Part shown: positions 1-8,592 of the stretch, one piece after another | How the letters are laid out: every line of letters starts with the position of its first letter | Position numbering within the stretch: position 1 is the stretch's first letter | Source: Poseidonibacter ostreae | Lineage (GTDB): Bacteria > Campylobacterota > Campylobacteria > Campylobacterales > Arcobacteraceae | Length of the DNA: 64,000 nucleotides | Reading direction: 5' to 3' | Assembly: GCF_009208075.1 (NCBI RefSeq) | Contig: NZ_WFKJ01000004.1 | Span: 40,701 to 104,700, forward strand | Position numbers and translations under genes: made by a program | The notes under the pieces: model-generated | The model's database searches: none | The model's input: only the letters and a program-made list of their open reading frames with translations | What the model was told of the DNA's origin: nothing

Positions 1-1309
1 TATCAATGAATGAATAAACTAAAGAACCATATTCATCATATGCTCTCCACATCATACCTTGAGTAATACCTGCAATCCACATAGAAGTAAAGTATAAAAC
101 GATACCTGTAGTTTGTAACCAGAATTGTGTATCCATTAATGATTTAGAGTAAAGTTCTCTTTTATACATTCTTGGAACCATATGGAATAATGCTGCCATT
201 ACCATAAATACAACCCATCCTAAAACACCATCATGAACGTGACCTGGAATCCAATCTGTAAAGTGCGCAATTGCATTTACTGATTTGATCGCTTGAATAG
301 GACCTTCAATAGTTGATAACATATAGAATGTTGATGCTAATACCATAAACTTAATTAGTGTATTAGTTTGTAACTGTTGCCACTCACCTTTCATAGTTAA
401 AAGCATATTAATAGCAGATCCCCATGATGGTAAAATTAATACAACTGACATTACAGAACCCATTGTTTGCATCCAGTCAGGAACAGTTGAATAAATAAGG
501 TGATGACCACCAGCCCATAAGTAAACGAACATTAATCCCCAGAAAGCTAAAATCGAAAGTTTATATGAATAAACATTTTGACCTGATTCTTTTGGAAGGA
601 AATAATAAATCATTGCAATAATTGGAGTTGTGAAAACGAATGCAACAGCATTGTGTCCATACCACCATTGTACTAATGCATCATTCGTACCTGCATACAT
701 AGAAACTGAATGTATCCATGAACCATATCCTGATACTAATGCAGTTGGAACTTCCATGTTATTGAATAAATATAACATTGCAATTGCAATAAAAGTAGCA
801 ATAAAGTACCATAAAGAAATATAAAGAGTTCTTTCTCTTCTAATTCCTACTAGTCCAAAGATTGATACTCCCCATAAAACCCAGAATACAACAACTAAAA
901 TATCTAATGGCCATTCTAATTCAGCATACTCTTTTGAAGTTGTAATACCCATGAATAGAGTAACTACAGCTAAAAGAATAGTGATAAAATAAATTGCAAA
1001 ATGTAATTTTGCTACGCCCATTAAAAATGGAGATTCTTTTAAAGAAACTTTTAATACTCTTTGCCCAATGTAATACCACGAAGCAAAAACACCACTTAAA
1101 GTAAAACCAAAAGCAACACCATTTGTGTGTAAAGGTCTTAATCTACTAAACGTACCATACTCCCCAGCTAAGTTATTTAACTCAGGAAACGCCAATTGAA
1201 ACGCAAGTACAACACCAATTGTCATACCTATGATACCAAACAAAATTGTTGCAAATGTAAAGGCTTTTGCAACTGAGTAATCGTACTCAATTTGTGCACC
1301 GTTTTGCAT
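1..1309 (-). CDS. ccoN: cbb3-type cytochrome c oxidase subunit I, 3' end outside window
   Basis: Catalytic haem-copper subunit of the high-affinity cbb3 terminal oxidase in the inner membrane, reducing O2 to water and pumping protons. About 436 codons are present; the C-terminus lies beyond position 1. The translation begins MQNGAQIEYDYSVAKAF and is hydrophobic throughout. Expected haem and copper ligands are visible: a His in RPLHTNG, a His in WYGHNAV, the pair in WAGGHHLIY, and those in WIPGHVHDG. The Tyr in NVYSYKLS fits the cross-linked active-site tyrosine of this subfamily. The start is fixed by a strong GGAGGAG ribosome binding site just upstream. In this phylum ccoO, ccoQ and ccoP usually follow, which would be off the left edge. 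Confidence 0.96.
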   Translation of the reverse strand, partial: MQNGAQIEYDYSVAKAFTFATILFGIIGMTIGVVLAFQLAFPELNNLAGEYGTFSRLRPLHTNGVAFGFTLSGVFASWYYIGQRVLKVSLKESPFLMGVAKLHFAIYFITILLAVVTLFMGITTSKEYAELEWPLDILVVVFWVLWGVSIFGLVGIRRERTLYISLWYFIATFIAIAMLYLFNNMEVPTALVSGYGSWIHSVSMYAGTNDALVQWWYGHNAVAFVFTTPIIAMIYYFLPKESGQNVYSYKLSILAFWGLMFVYLWAGGHHLIYSTVPDWMQTMGSVMSVVLILPSWGSAINMLLTMKGEWQQLQTNTLIKFMVLASTFYMLSTIEGPIQAIKSVNAIAHFTDWIPGHVHDGVLGWVVFMVMAALFHMVPRMYKRELYSKSLMDTQFWLQTTGIVLYFTSMWIAGITQGMMWRAYDEYGSLVYSFID

Positions 1310-1774
1310 CAATCTCCTCCTACTAATTTTATATACAAGTCACAATACGTCACTTATGAAAATATCTTAACTAAAATGCTCTAAATATTTACTTAATTTT
1401 AGTACAATTTAAGAATAATATTTAATAAAAAATAATATTAAGCGATAAATCTAAACTTATGGGAATTATAAAGTTTGAGATAAAGAGTGTATTTCTTAAT
1501 ATTTGAAGAATTATAAGTTTAAGTTATAGTTATTTAAATATTGATATTTGTCTAAAAGAGATATAATTTGTCCTGTTTCGCTATATTTAGGCTATACATA
1601 TAATCATAACAATTATCAAAACCATAATAGAAAAAAGAAAAATCTAAATTTTATTTTATCTAAGCTAGTAAATTAATTTTAATCATAATTTCATTTGTGA
1701 AGTTTTTACAAGTAAAAAAATAATTATTTTTTGTCATTTTCATGCTACTTTGATGAAGCAATTAATTACTATAA
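1310..1774. other. 465-base intergenic region between smpB and ccoN
   Basis: No convincing gene here on either strand and no tmRNA-like sequence despite the adjacent smpB. It is very AT-rich. It must hold the ccoN promoter (minus strand); several TATAAT-like hexamers occur on the minus strand (for example near 1464 and 1510), so the exact promoter cannot be chosen by eye. Next to ccoN there is a direct repeat of GTCAC (1339-1343 and 1349-1353, 10-base period). An AT-only palindrome, AAAAAAT-AATT-ATTTTTT type, at 1715-1732 could act as a weak smpB terminator. Confidence 0.6.
1337..1355 (-). promoter_or_regulatory. candidate operator upstream of ccoN (tandem GTGAC)
   Basis: On the minus strand AAGTGACGTATTGTGACTT carries two GTGAC units exactly one helical turn apart, 28-46 bases upstream of the ccoN ATG. 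Direct repeats with 10-11 bp period are typical of response-regulator sites. No regulator can be named from this window; the site is seen, the function is inferred. Confidence 0.25.
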
Positions 1775-2251
1775 TTACTTCCAGTTTTTGATAGCTATTT
1801 GAGTCTCTCTTTGCATAGTTTTTTTCTTTAAATCTTCTCTTTTATCATGAAGTTTTTTACCTTGTGCAGTAGCAATTTGAACTTTTACTTTATTTTTTGC
1901 ATTGAAATACATCTTTAAAGGAACAATAGAGATTCCATCTTTAGTAACTTTTTCAAAAAGTTTTGCAATTTGTTTATTATGTAAAAGAAGTTTTCTTTCT
2001 CTTCGTTCATCTGGTCTATATGTTACATGAGCTGTATTTAAATGAGAAATATGCATATTAAATAAAAACACTTCCCCTTTAATAATACGAACAAATGAGT
2101 CTTTTAAATTTGCACGTCCTTCACGCATAGCTTTTACTTCACTACCCTCTAATACAATTCCAGCTTCCATTGATTCCATGATTGTAAAATCATGAAAAGC
2201 TTTTTTATTTTTGAAAACTAAATTCTTTTTTTCTTCTTTTTTCTTAGCCAT
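1775..2251 (-). CDS. smpB: SsrA-binding protein SmpB
   Basis: SmpB binds tmRNA (ssrA) and delivers it to stalled ribosomes for trans-translation. The 158-residue product has the usual length and layout: a Lys-rich N-terminus, a core with [22 protein letters not shown], and the C-terminal [13 protein letters not shown] basic tail (here [16 protein letters not shown]) that becomes helical in the decoding centre. Its start overlaps the end of ispE by 8 bases, so the two are translationally linked. It is the last gene of the uvrD-truB-ispE-smpB series. The tmRNA gene itself was not found in the window. Confidence 0.96.
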   Translation of the reverse strand: MAKKKEEKKNLVFKNKKAFHDFTIMESMEAGIVLEGSEVKAMREGRANLKDSFVRIIKGEVFLFNMHISHLNTAHVTYRPDERRERKLLLHNKQIAKLFEKVTKDGISIVPLKMYFNAKNKVKVQIATAQGKKLHDKREDLKKKTMQRETQIAIKNWK

Positions 2252-3008
2252 TGTTTACCTTAAAAAATGAACTTCCACTACCACTAAAATACCAGTTTTT
2301 CTTTGCATACTCTTTTAATTCTGGTTTTGTAGTAATAGCAGGTTCATATAAATCATTTGCTTCATATATATTGAACTCTTTTAAAATATCTAAAGAATTC
2401 ATTGATAATAAGCGTTTAGCATCTTCTTTTGAAATTTGTTTATAAAACTTTTCTCTAAAAACTTTAAATATTTCACCTGTATTACACTCAATTTTTGGTG
2501 TAATAGTTTCAATATCTAAAACTTCTTCATCAAACTTTTCTACAATTTCTCCAATACCTCTTACATTTGCACTATCATATTCATAAACAAAAAAAGGAAC
2601 ATCAGCACCTATTTTCATTGCAATTTTACAAAGTTCATCTTTTGATAGATTTAATTCACAATATTTATTTACCATAATAAGAAATGTAGCAGCATTTGAA
2701 CTGCCACCACCAAGTCCAGCAAACTCAGGGATATTTTTATCTATTTTTACACTATAAGTATTAAAAAATTCTTCAACACCTTTGTATTTTTTTAGTAAAA
2801 TGTATGCTTTATATACAGTATTGGATTCTAATTTACATCCAAAATCTCCTATAATATCCATAGCCTTCTTATTAGTTTTAACAAATGACATATTATCGTA
2901 CAAATTATGAACTCGTACAAATCTGGATACGAGTTCATGATAAGTATCTCTCTTATTGGCAATTTTCAAAAATATATTAACTTTTGCATATGACTTATAG
3001 TTTGTCAT
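2244..3008 (-). CDS. ispE: 4-diphosphocytidyl-2-C-methyl-D-erythritol kinase
   Basis: GHMP-family kinase of the non-mevalonate (MEP) isoprenoid pathway, phosphorylating CDP-methylerythritol with ATP in the cytoplasm. The 254-residue length is typical of Campylobacterota, somewhat shorter than E. coli IspE. The N-terminal [11 protein letters not shown] motif and the glycine-rich ATP loop [14 protein letters not shown] (about residues 94-107) identify the family, and the C-terminal SGSGSSFF is the third GHMP motif. It overlaps truB upstream by 4 bases and smpB downstream by 8. Another enzyme of the same pathway, dxs, is encoded at 30953-32755. Confidence 0.95.
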   Translation of the reverse strand: MTNYKSYAKVNIFLKIANKRDTYHELVSRFVRVHNLYDNMSFVKTNKKAMDIIGDFGCKLESNTVYKAYILLKKYKGVEEFFNTYSVKIDKNIPEFAGLGGGSSNAATFLIMVNKYCELNLSKDELCKIAMKIGADVPFFVYEYDSANVRGIGEIVEKFDEEVLDIETITPKIECNTGEIFKVFREKFYKQISKEDAKRLLSMNSLDILKEFNIYEANDLYEPAITTKPELKEYAKKNWYFSGSGSSFFKVNNG

Positions 3009-3853
3009 CTTGTTACCTTATTCAATAAGTAAGTTACATCTTTTTCTATAATTTCAACAATACTAAAAAAATCATCAAAAACAATTAAATATTTTCCATT
3101 TTCTTTTGTTTCTAAATAATCAATAGAGATTTTTTTACCATCAAATAACCACTGTTTTGTACCTAAGTAATTATTTACAGGAATATCTAAATAATCTAAA
3201 GGATTTAAATCTTTTTCATTTTCATAAAAAAATTTTCCCTCGTTAATTCTTTCTAAATAAGATAAAGTTCCTTTTGCATTTAATCTTTCACACAATATTT
3301 GTGCTAATGATCTTATATATGAACCCTCGCTAACACTAGCTTCAAAAGTTATAAAAGGATGATTATAGTTTATAAACTTTGTATCTAAAATATTCATTAT
3401 AGATTTTTTCATTTCAAACTCAATTCCATCACGTGCTAAATCATAAGCTCGTTTTCCATCAATTTTCTTTGCTGAAAATTTTGGAGGAGTGTATTCTATT
3501 TCACCTTTTAGTTTTTCAATCTCTTTTATTATATTTTGCTTATCTAAAGTTTTTGACTCATTTATACTTGTTACATTTTCTATATCAAAAGAATCTGATT
3601 GAACTCCTAACCAAATAACTGCTTTATATGTTTTTGGAGTTTTTGAAAGATATTTAAATAGTTTTGAATATTGTCCAAAAGCTACAATTAAACATCCACA
3701 AGCAAAAGGATCAAGAGTTCCAGAGAATCCTGCTTTTTTATTTTTGTATTTTCTTTTTATTCTATTTAAATATGAATTAGAAGATGTAAAAATTGGTTTT
3801 TTAACAACTACTAACTTATTTAAGGGTTCTTTATTATAAAGTCTTTTTTGCAT
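3005..3853 (-). CDS. truB: tRNA pseudouridine-55 synthase TruB
   Basis: Isomerises U55 in the T-loop of tRNAs. The 282-residue product shows the TruB signature GFSGTLDPFACGCL with the catalytic aspartate at residue 48, and the KTYKAVIWLG and GSYIRSLAQ segments of the catalytic fold. A C-terminal PUA-like extension is short. Its stop overlaps the ispE start by 4 bases. In Campylobacter jejuni csrA lies between truB and ispE; no csrA is present here (see findings). It lies 17 bases after the helicase gene, in the same operon. Confidence 0.95.
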   Translation of the reverse strand: MQKRLYNKEPLNKLVVVKKPIFTSSNSYLNRIKRKYKNKKAGFSGTLDPFACGCLIVAFGQYSKLFKYLSKTPKTYKAVIWLGVQSDSFDIENVTSINESKTLDKQNIIKEIEKLKGEIEYTPPKFSAKKIDGKRAYDLARDGIEFEMKKSIMNILDTKFINYNHPFITFEASVSEGSYIRSLAQILCERLNAKGTLSYLERINEGKFFYENEKDLNPLDYLDIPVNNYLGTKQWLFDGKKISIDYLETKENGKYLIVFDDFFSIVEIIEKDVTYLLNKVTR

Positions 3854-3870
3854 GATGCTTTTGTCTTATT

Positions 3871-5925
3871 CTATATTTTTTCAACAAATGATGATAAAAT
3901 ATCTCTTGATGTACCACCAAAATTGATTGTAAGCTTATAATCTTTTCCAGCTTTATTTGCTTTTTGAACTCTTCCCATACCAAAAATTTTGTGCTGTACT
4001 AAGTCACCTTTTCTATAAGCTGAGTGTTTTTCAATTGTTAAAGAACCTTTAATAAGTCCAGATTCACTTAAAAATCTACTTTTTTGTAAAATTGCTCTTT
4101 TCCCTTTATAAAATCTTGAATGCACAAAAGATAGAGTTAAGTTATCCATAGCTCTTGTAACTGCAACATAACCAAGTCTTCTTTCTTCTTCAATATCAGA
4201 ACCATCTCCTGTTAGCGGGAAGAATCCTTCTTCAAGTCCAATTATAATCAAGTTTCTAAATTCTAAACCTTTTGAAGCATGAATACTCATCATAGAAATA
4301 GCTTCATTATTATATTCACCATTTTCACTCTCTAAAGCAATTTCATTTAAAAAGTCTTTTAACTCTAAGTGAGGATTTTGAATAAAATAGTCTCTAATAT
4401 ATCCATAGAACTCATCAACATTTCCTTGTCTCTCAAAACCATCTGGAACATTATCATATGAAGCTCTGTAATCAAATGTATCTTCAAATGCATCTAAAAA
4501 CTTCATCTTTGATTCTTCTAAAACATCTTTTAAATCCATTATTGAAGCTTCAAAAACTTTTAATGTTCTTGAATTTTTCTTACCAACAATTCCTGCTAAT
4601 TCATCAGCATTTAACTCTTGAATAAGTTGAAAAATTGGTTTTTTTGTTTCTATTGATTTTGCTTCAAGTTTATCAATTGTTGTTTTACCAATACCACGTT
4701 TTGGTTTATTCACAATTCTTTTTAAAGAGAAGTTATCATTTGCATTTGTTAAAATTCTAAAAAATGCTATTAAATCTTTAATCTCAGCTCTTTCATAGAA
4801 CTTCATACCACCTACTAATTTGTAGTTTAATCCAGCTTTATTAAAGCCTTCTTCAAGCGACCTTGAAAGTGCATTAACTCTAAATAATATTGCTATATCT
4901 TTTGCATTAGTTCCACTATCTAATAATGATTTAATATCATCAATTATTTTTCTAGTTTCCTCATTTTCATCATGTGATTCATAAACTTTTATTGAATCAC
5001 CTTTTTTCCTAGTTCCTTCTAATTTTTTACCTAATCTATCACGATTGTGTTCAATTAATTGATTTGCATGATTTAAAATAGTATCTGTAGATCTATAGTT
5101 TTTTTCTAATTTCACTACTTTTGTATCTTCAAAATCTTTCGAAAAATTTAGAATATTTTTTATAGTTGCACCTCTCCAACCATAAATACTTTGATCATCA
5201 TCCCCAACTACACAAAGGTTATTGTGAGTTGAACATAAAAGTCTTAATAATCTATATTGAAGTTCATTAGTATCTTGGTACTCATCAACCATAATATATT
5301 GATATCTTTGGCTTGTTTGCTCTGCTAATTTTTGATTCTTTTTTAATATTTCATAAGGCAATAATAACAAATCATCAAAATCTACTAGATTGTTTTTTAA
5401 AAGATATTCCTGATATTTTTGATATACAAGTGCAATTTGCTGATATAGCTTTAATTGAGCAGCTGCAATTGCTTCTGTTGGTGATATTAATGTATTTTTA
5501 TATTTAGATATTTCAGATACTAAAAGTGATGTTGTAATCTCTTTATCAATAGATTTTATAATTCTTTTTTTATCATCTGTATCGATTATAATAAAGTTGT
5601 TTTTTCTTCCTAGTTCACTCATATGAAACTTTAGAAATAATAATCCAAATTTATGAAATGTACATAATAAAGGTGGAGTATTTAAAAATGCTTGATTAAT
5701 TAAGCTGTGTGCTCTTTCTCTCATTTCAGAAGCCGCTTTATTTGTAAAAGTTAAGGTTAATATTGAACTTGGATCTATTCCTATAGAAATTAGATAAGCT
5801 AATCTTGTCGTAATTGTTTTTGTTTTCCCCGAACCTGCACCTGCAAGAATTAGTAGTGAACCATCAATGTGTTCAGCTGCACTTTTTTGCGAATCATTTA
5901 ATAATGATAATAAATTTTCTGACAT
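3871..5925 (-). CDS. uvrD: UvrD/Rep/PcrA-type superfamily 1 DNA helicase
   Basis: ATP-dependent 3'-5' DNA helicase for repair and replication restart. From the start chosen it has 684 residues. Visible motifs: Walker A AGAGSGKT near residue 28, Walker B VDEYQDT, motif III GDDDQSIYGWRGA, motif V-VI region HASKGLEF and VAVTRAMDNL, and a short C-terminal Tudor-like tail (KGDLVQHKIFGMGRV). An upstream in-frame ATG at 5937 is possible, but GGGAG sits between the two ATGs, 5-6 bases before the ATG at 5925, and an extended -10 box ends only 8 bases before 5937, so 5925 is favoured. UvrD, Rep and PcrA cannot be told apart by eye. Confidence 0.9.
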   Translation of the reverse strand: MSENLLSLLNDSQKSAAEHIDGSLLILAGAGSGKTKTITTRLAYLISIGIDPSSILTLTFTNKAASEMRERAHSLINQAFLNTPPLLCTFHKFGLLFLKFHMSELGRKNNFIIIDTDDKKRIIKSIDKEITTSLLVSEISKYKNTLISPTEAIAAAQLKLYQQIALVYQKYQEYLLKNNLVDFDDLLLLPYEILKKNQKLAEQTSQRYQYIMVDEYQDTNELQYRLLRLLCSTHNNLCVVGDDDQSIYGWRGATIKNILNFSKDFEDTKVVKLEKNYRSTDTILNHANQLIEHNRDRLGKKLEGTRKKGDSIKVYESHDENEETRKIIDDIKSLLDSGTNAKDIAILFRVNALSRSLEEGFNKAGLNYKLVGGMKFYERAEIKDLIAFFRILTNANDNFSLKRIVNKPKRGIGKTTIDKLEAKSIETKKPIFQLIQELNADELAGIVGKKNSRTLKVFEASIMDLKDVLEESKMKFLDAFEDTFDYRASYDNVPDGFERQGNVDEFYGYIRDYFIQNPHLELKDFLNEIALESENGEYNNEAISMMSIHASKGLEFRNLIIIGLEEGFFPLTGDGSDIEEERRLGYVAVTRAMDNLTLSFVHSRFYKGKRAILQKSRFLSESGLIKGSLTIEKHSAYRKGDLVQHKIFGMGRVQKANKAGKDYKLTINFGGTSRDILSSFVEKI

Positions 5926-5945
5926 TTCTTCTCCCATAATATATA

Positions 5946-5954
5946 ATTATAGCA
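5946..5954 (-). promoter_or_regulatory. extended -10 promoter of the uvrD-truB-ispE-smpB operon
   Basis: The minus strand reads TGCTATAAT, a perfect extended -10 element of the kind used by the housekeeping sigma factor in this phylum. Transcription would start near 5939, just upstream of the helicase gene. Confidence 0.6.
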
Positions 5955-6038
5955 TATATTAAATAAATTCATTATTCTTAATTATTCTATATATAAATAA
6001 ATGTTATGATAATCATAAATTATTTCACGGAGGATATA

Positions 6039-6935
6039 ATGCTAACAGATTTTGCTAAATTGCAGACTTTTTTAACTGTTGTTAGAGAAAAGTCTTTTTC
6101 AAAAGCTTCAGCAAAACTTGGTATTTCACAACCTGCGGTTACACAACAAATGAGATTTATTGAAGATTATTTAGATATTCAAGTAGTTGATAGAAAAAAG
6201 AATGGTATTAGACTTACAAAAGAGGGTCAAATGCTTTACTCTATTGCTTTAAAAATAGAAAAATGTGTTTCTAATGGAGAAAAAGAATTACTAAAGATTA
6301 TGAATAAAGATGTAACTTTTGTATTTGGTGCATCATTTATTATTGGGAATTACATATTACCAAGATTTTTAAACAATCTAAAAGAGAATATTAATAATGA
6401 AGTTTCAATAAATGTTTCAGTTTCACATGAAGCTATTGAGGATTTATTAGATAAAAAAATTGATATTGCATTAGTTGAAAACTATGTAGCTAATGATGAT
6501 ATTATTTATAGAGAATGGATGGAAGATGAAATAGTAATATTTTCCAATCAAAAATTACCAGCAAAAGCAAAAGCTGAAGATTTATTATCATATAAATGGG
6601 TTTGTAGAAATCCTGAATCAAATACAAGAGCTATTTTTAAAGAAAACCTTGATAAAGCTGATTTTCCTGATTGTGATACTTTTGATGTTACAAGTGAAGT
6701 TACAAGTGCAACAACTATTGTACAGACTGTTTTACATTCAGACAAAACTATGACACCAACTGTTTCTATTGTTTCAAGAAATGCAATTGAATCATTACTT
6801 AAATCAGGTGCATTATTTGAATCAAGAATAAATAATCAAAAAATGGTAAGAAAACTATATATTGCATATAGAAAAGATAGAAAACATGATGCCTTTATTG
6901 ACAATGTTGTTGACTATCTACTTAAAATCAAATAA
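6039..6935 (+). CDS. LysR-family transcriptional regulator
   Basis: A 298-residue LysR-type regulator: N-terminal winged helix-turn-helix (about residues 1-60, KSFSKASAKLGISQPAVTQQM) and a C-terminal inducer-binding domain of periplasmic-binding fold. An in-frame ATG exists at 6006, but GGAGG lies 6 bases before the ATG at 6039 and homologous proteins begin close to the helix-turn-helix, so 6039 is chosen. It is divergent from uvrD and followed by an inverted repeat and then the GNAT-nitrilase gene, which is a possible but unproven target. The inducer cannot be predicted. Confidence 0.9.
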   Translation: MLTDFAKLQTFLTVVREKSFSKASAKLGISQPAVTQQMRFIEDYLDIQVVDRKKNGIRLTKEGQMLYSIALKIEKCVSNGEKELLKIMNKDVTFVFGASFIIGNYILPRFLNNLKENINNEVSINVSVSHEAIEDLLDKKIDIALVENYVANDDIIYREWMEDEIVIFSNQKLPAKAKAEDLLSYKWVCRNPESNTRAIFKENLDKADFPDCDTFDVTSEVTSATTIVQTVLHSDKTMTPTVSIVSRNAIESLLKSGALFESRINNQKMVRKLYIAYRKDRKHDAFIDNVVDYLLKIK

Positions 6936-6962
6936 TTATTAGGATTAATTCCTAATAATTAT
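6932..6962 (+). terminator. inverted repeat overlapping the LysR stop codon
   Basis: A perfect 13-bp stem (6932-6944 with 6950-6962) around a 5-base loop. It is AT-rich and lacks a clear T-tract after it, so it could be a weak terminator or a dimeric-protein site. The downstream gene's -10 box follows at once. Confidence 0.4.
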
Positions 6963-6964
6963 CT

Positions 6965-6970
6965 TATAAT
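6965..6970 (+). promoter_or_regulatory. -10 box for the GNAT-nitrilase gene
   Basis: TATAAT about 50 bases upstream of the ATG at 7022, directly after the inverted repeat. No good -35 is visible, which is usual in this phylum. Confidence 0.35.
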
Positions 6971-7021
6971 ACACATCCTTATATAACTACTTATATATGT
7001 ACTTAAAATTAAAGGCATAAA

Positions 7022-8545
7022 ATGGATGCAATTGATAAAATAGAACTTACATATCTTACAATTGAAGATCATAAAAAAATAGTATTTCTTATGAATGATG
7101 AATATCGACATTTAGATGATTCATCTTGGACTTTAGAAGAGTTTACAATTCTTCTAAAAAAATTTCCAAAAGGACAAGTTGGAATAAAAGTTGATGGAGA
7201 ACTTGCTGCATTTGCACTTAGCATTGTTGTAGATTATAACAAGTTTGATGATTCACATACATATAAAGAAATTACTGGAAATTATTCATTTAACACTCAT
7301 GATGATAATGGAGATACACTTTATGGTGTAGATGTTTTTGTTAGCAAAAAATATAGAGGGTTAAGACTTGGACGAAGATTATACGAATTTAGACAAGAGC
7401 TTTGTGAAGAACTAAATCTAAGAGGTATTATATTTGGAGGTAGGCTTCCAAATTATAAAAAGTATTCTAAGGAATTAACACCAAAAGAGTATATTTCAAA
7501 AGTTCGAGAAAGAGAGATTTATGACCCTGTATTAAATTTTCAACTATCAAATGATTTTTATGTAAAAAGAGTTTTAAAAAACTATCTAGAAGGGGATATT
7601 GAAAGTTGTGAATATGCCTCATTATTAGCATGGGATAATATCTATTATTCAAAACCTTCAAAGGCTCCAATGCAACAAAAAACTGTAATAAGATTAGGAC
7701 TTATACAGTGGCAAGTAAGACCTTATAAAAATATTGAAGAAGTTCTAGAACAAGCTGAATATTTTGTTGATGCAGTATCAAATTACCGAAGTGATTTTGC
7801 CCTATTCCCTGAGTTTTTTAATGCTCCTTTAATGGCTGCATTTAATCATTTAGGAGAAGCTGAGGCTATTAGAGAATTAGCTAAATTTACACCTAAATTT
7901 AAAGAAGAGTTTTCAAGATTAGCAATTGCATATAATATAAATATTATTACAGGAAGTATGCCTGAACTAGTTGATGGCGATTTATATAATGTTGGTTTCT
8001 TATGTAGACGTGATGGTTCAGTTGAAAAATATGCAAAAATGCATGTAACTCCTGATGAAAAGAAAGTTTGGGGATTAAAAGGTGCAAATGAAGTAAAAAC
8101 ATTCAATACTGATTGTGGAAAAATTGGTGTTCTTATTTGTTATGATAGTGAATTCCCAGAATTAGGAAGAATGCTTGCAAATGAAGGAATGGATATATTA
8201 TTTGTTCCATTTTTAACTGATACTCAAAATGGTTACTCAAGAGTAAGATTTTGTTCACAAGCAAGAGCAATTGAAAATGAGTGTTATGTAGCAATAGCTG
8301 GTTGTGTTGGTAACCTTCCAAAAGTTAGTAATATGGATATTCAATATGCTCAATCTGCTGTATTTACACCATGTGATTTTGCATTTCCTGCAAATGGAAT
8401 AAAAGCTGAATCTACTCCAAATACAGAGATGATTTTAATTGCTGATGTTGATTTAGAATTGCTAAAAGAGTTACATAGTTTAGGAAGTGTTACAAATTTA
8501 AAAGACAGAAGAACTGATATATATGAGATTGAATTAAAAAAATAA
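7022..8545 (+). CDS. GNAT acetyltransferase fused to a nitrilase-superfamily amidohydrolase
   Basis: A 507-residue two-domain protein. Residues 1 to about 205 form a GNAT acyltransferase with the acetyl-CoA loop at KKYRGLRLGRRLYE (about 109-122). Residues about 220-505 form a carbon-nitrogen hydrolase with the complete catalytic triad: Glu264 (LFPEFF), Lys339 (YAKMHV) and Cys373 (LICYDSEFPE). Such fusions are known in many bacteria but their substrates are not settled; coupling of amide hydrolysis and N-acylation on one substrate is a reasonable inference. An AAAGG ribosome site precedes the ATG. It ends in a strong shared terminator with the convergent radical SAM gene. Confidence 0.92.
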   Translation: MDAIDKIELTYLTIEDHKKIVFLMNDEYRHLDDSSWTLEEFTILLKKFPKGQVGIKVDGELAAFALSIVVDYNKFDDSHTYKEITGNYSFNTHDDNGDTLYGVDVFVSKKYRGLRLGRRLYEFRQELCEELNLRGIIFGGRLPNYKKYSKELTPKEYISKVREREIYDPVLNFQLSNDFYVKRVLKNYLEGDIESCEYASLLAWDNIYYSKPSKAPMQQKTVIRLGLIQWQVRPYKNIEEVLEQAEYFVDAVSNYRSDFALFPEFFNAPLMAAFNHLGEAEAIRELAKFTPKFKEEFSRLAIAYNINIITGSMPELVDGDLYNVGFLCRRDGSVEKYAKMHVTPDEKKVWGLKGANEVKTFNTDCGKIGVLICYDSEFPELGRMLANEGMDILFVPFLTDTQNGYSRVRFCSQARAIENECYVAIAGCVGNLPKVSNMDIQYAQSAVFTPCDFAFPANGIKAESTPNTEMILIADVDLELLKELHSLGSVTNLKDRRTDIYEIELKK

Positions 8546-8547
8546 AA

Positions 8548-8569
8548 CCTTAGAGTATATACTCTAAGG
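8548..8569. terminator. bidirectional terminator between converging genes
   Basis: A perfect 22-base palindrome with an 11-bp arm (CCTTAGAGTAT). On the minus strand it is followed by TTTTATTTTTTT, making a good intrinsic terminator for the radical SAM/purF transcript; on the plus strand the T-run is weaker. Confidence 0.8.
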
Positions 8570-8592
8570 GTTCAATTTCTAATTAAAATTAA

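Noticed and set aside
630..824. A 64-codon plus-strand frame
   Set aside because: It lies antisense inside ccoN and has no ribosome site or recognisable content.
1310..1774. Possible tmRNA (ssrA) gene next to smpB
   Set aside because: No tRNA-Ala-like acceptor ends or tag-coding stretch were seen; the region is nearly all A and T.
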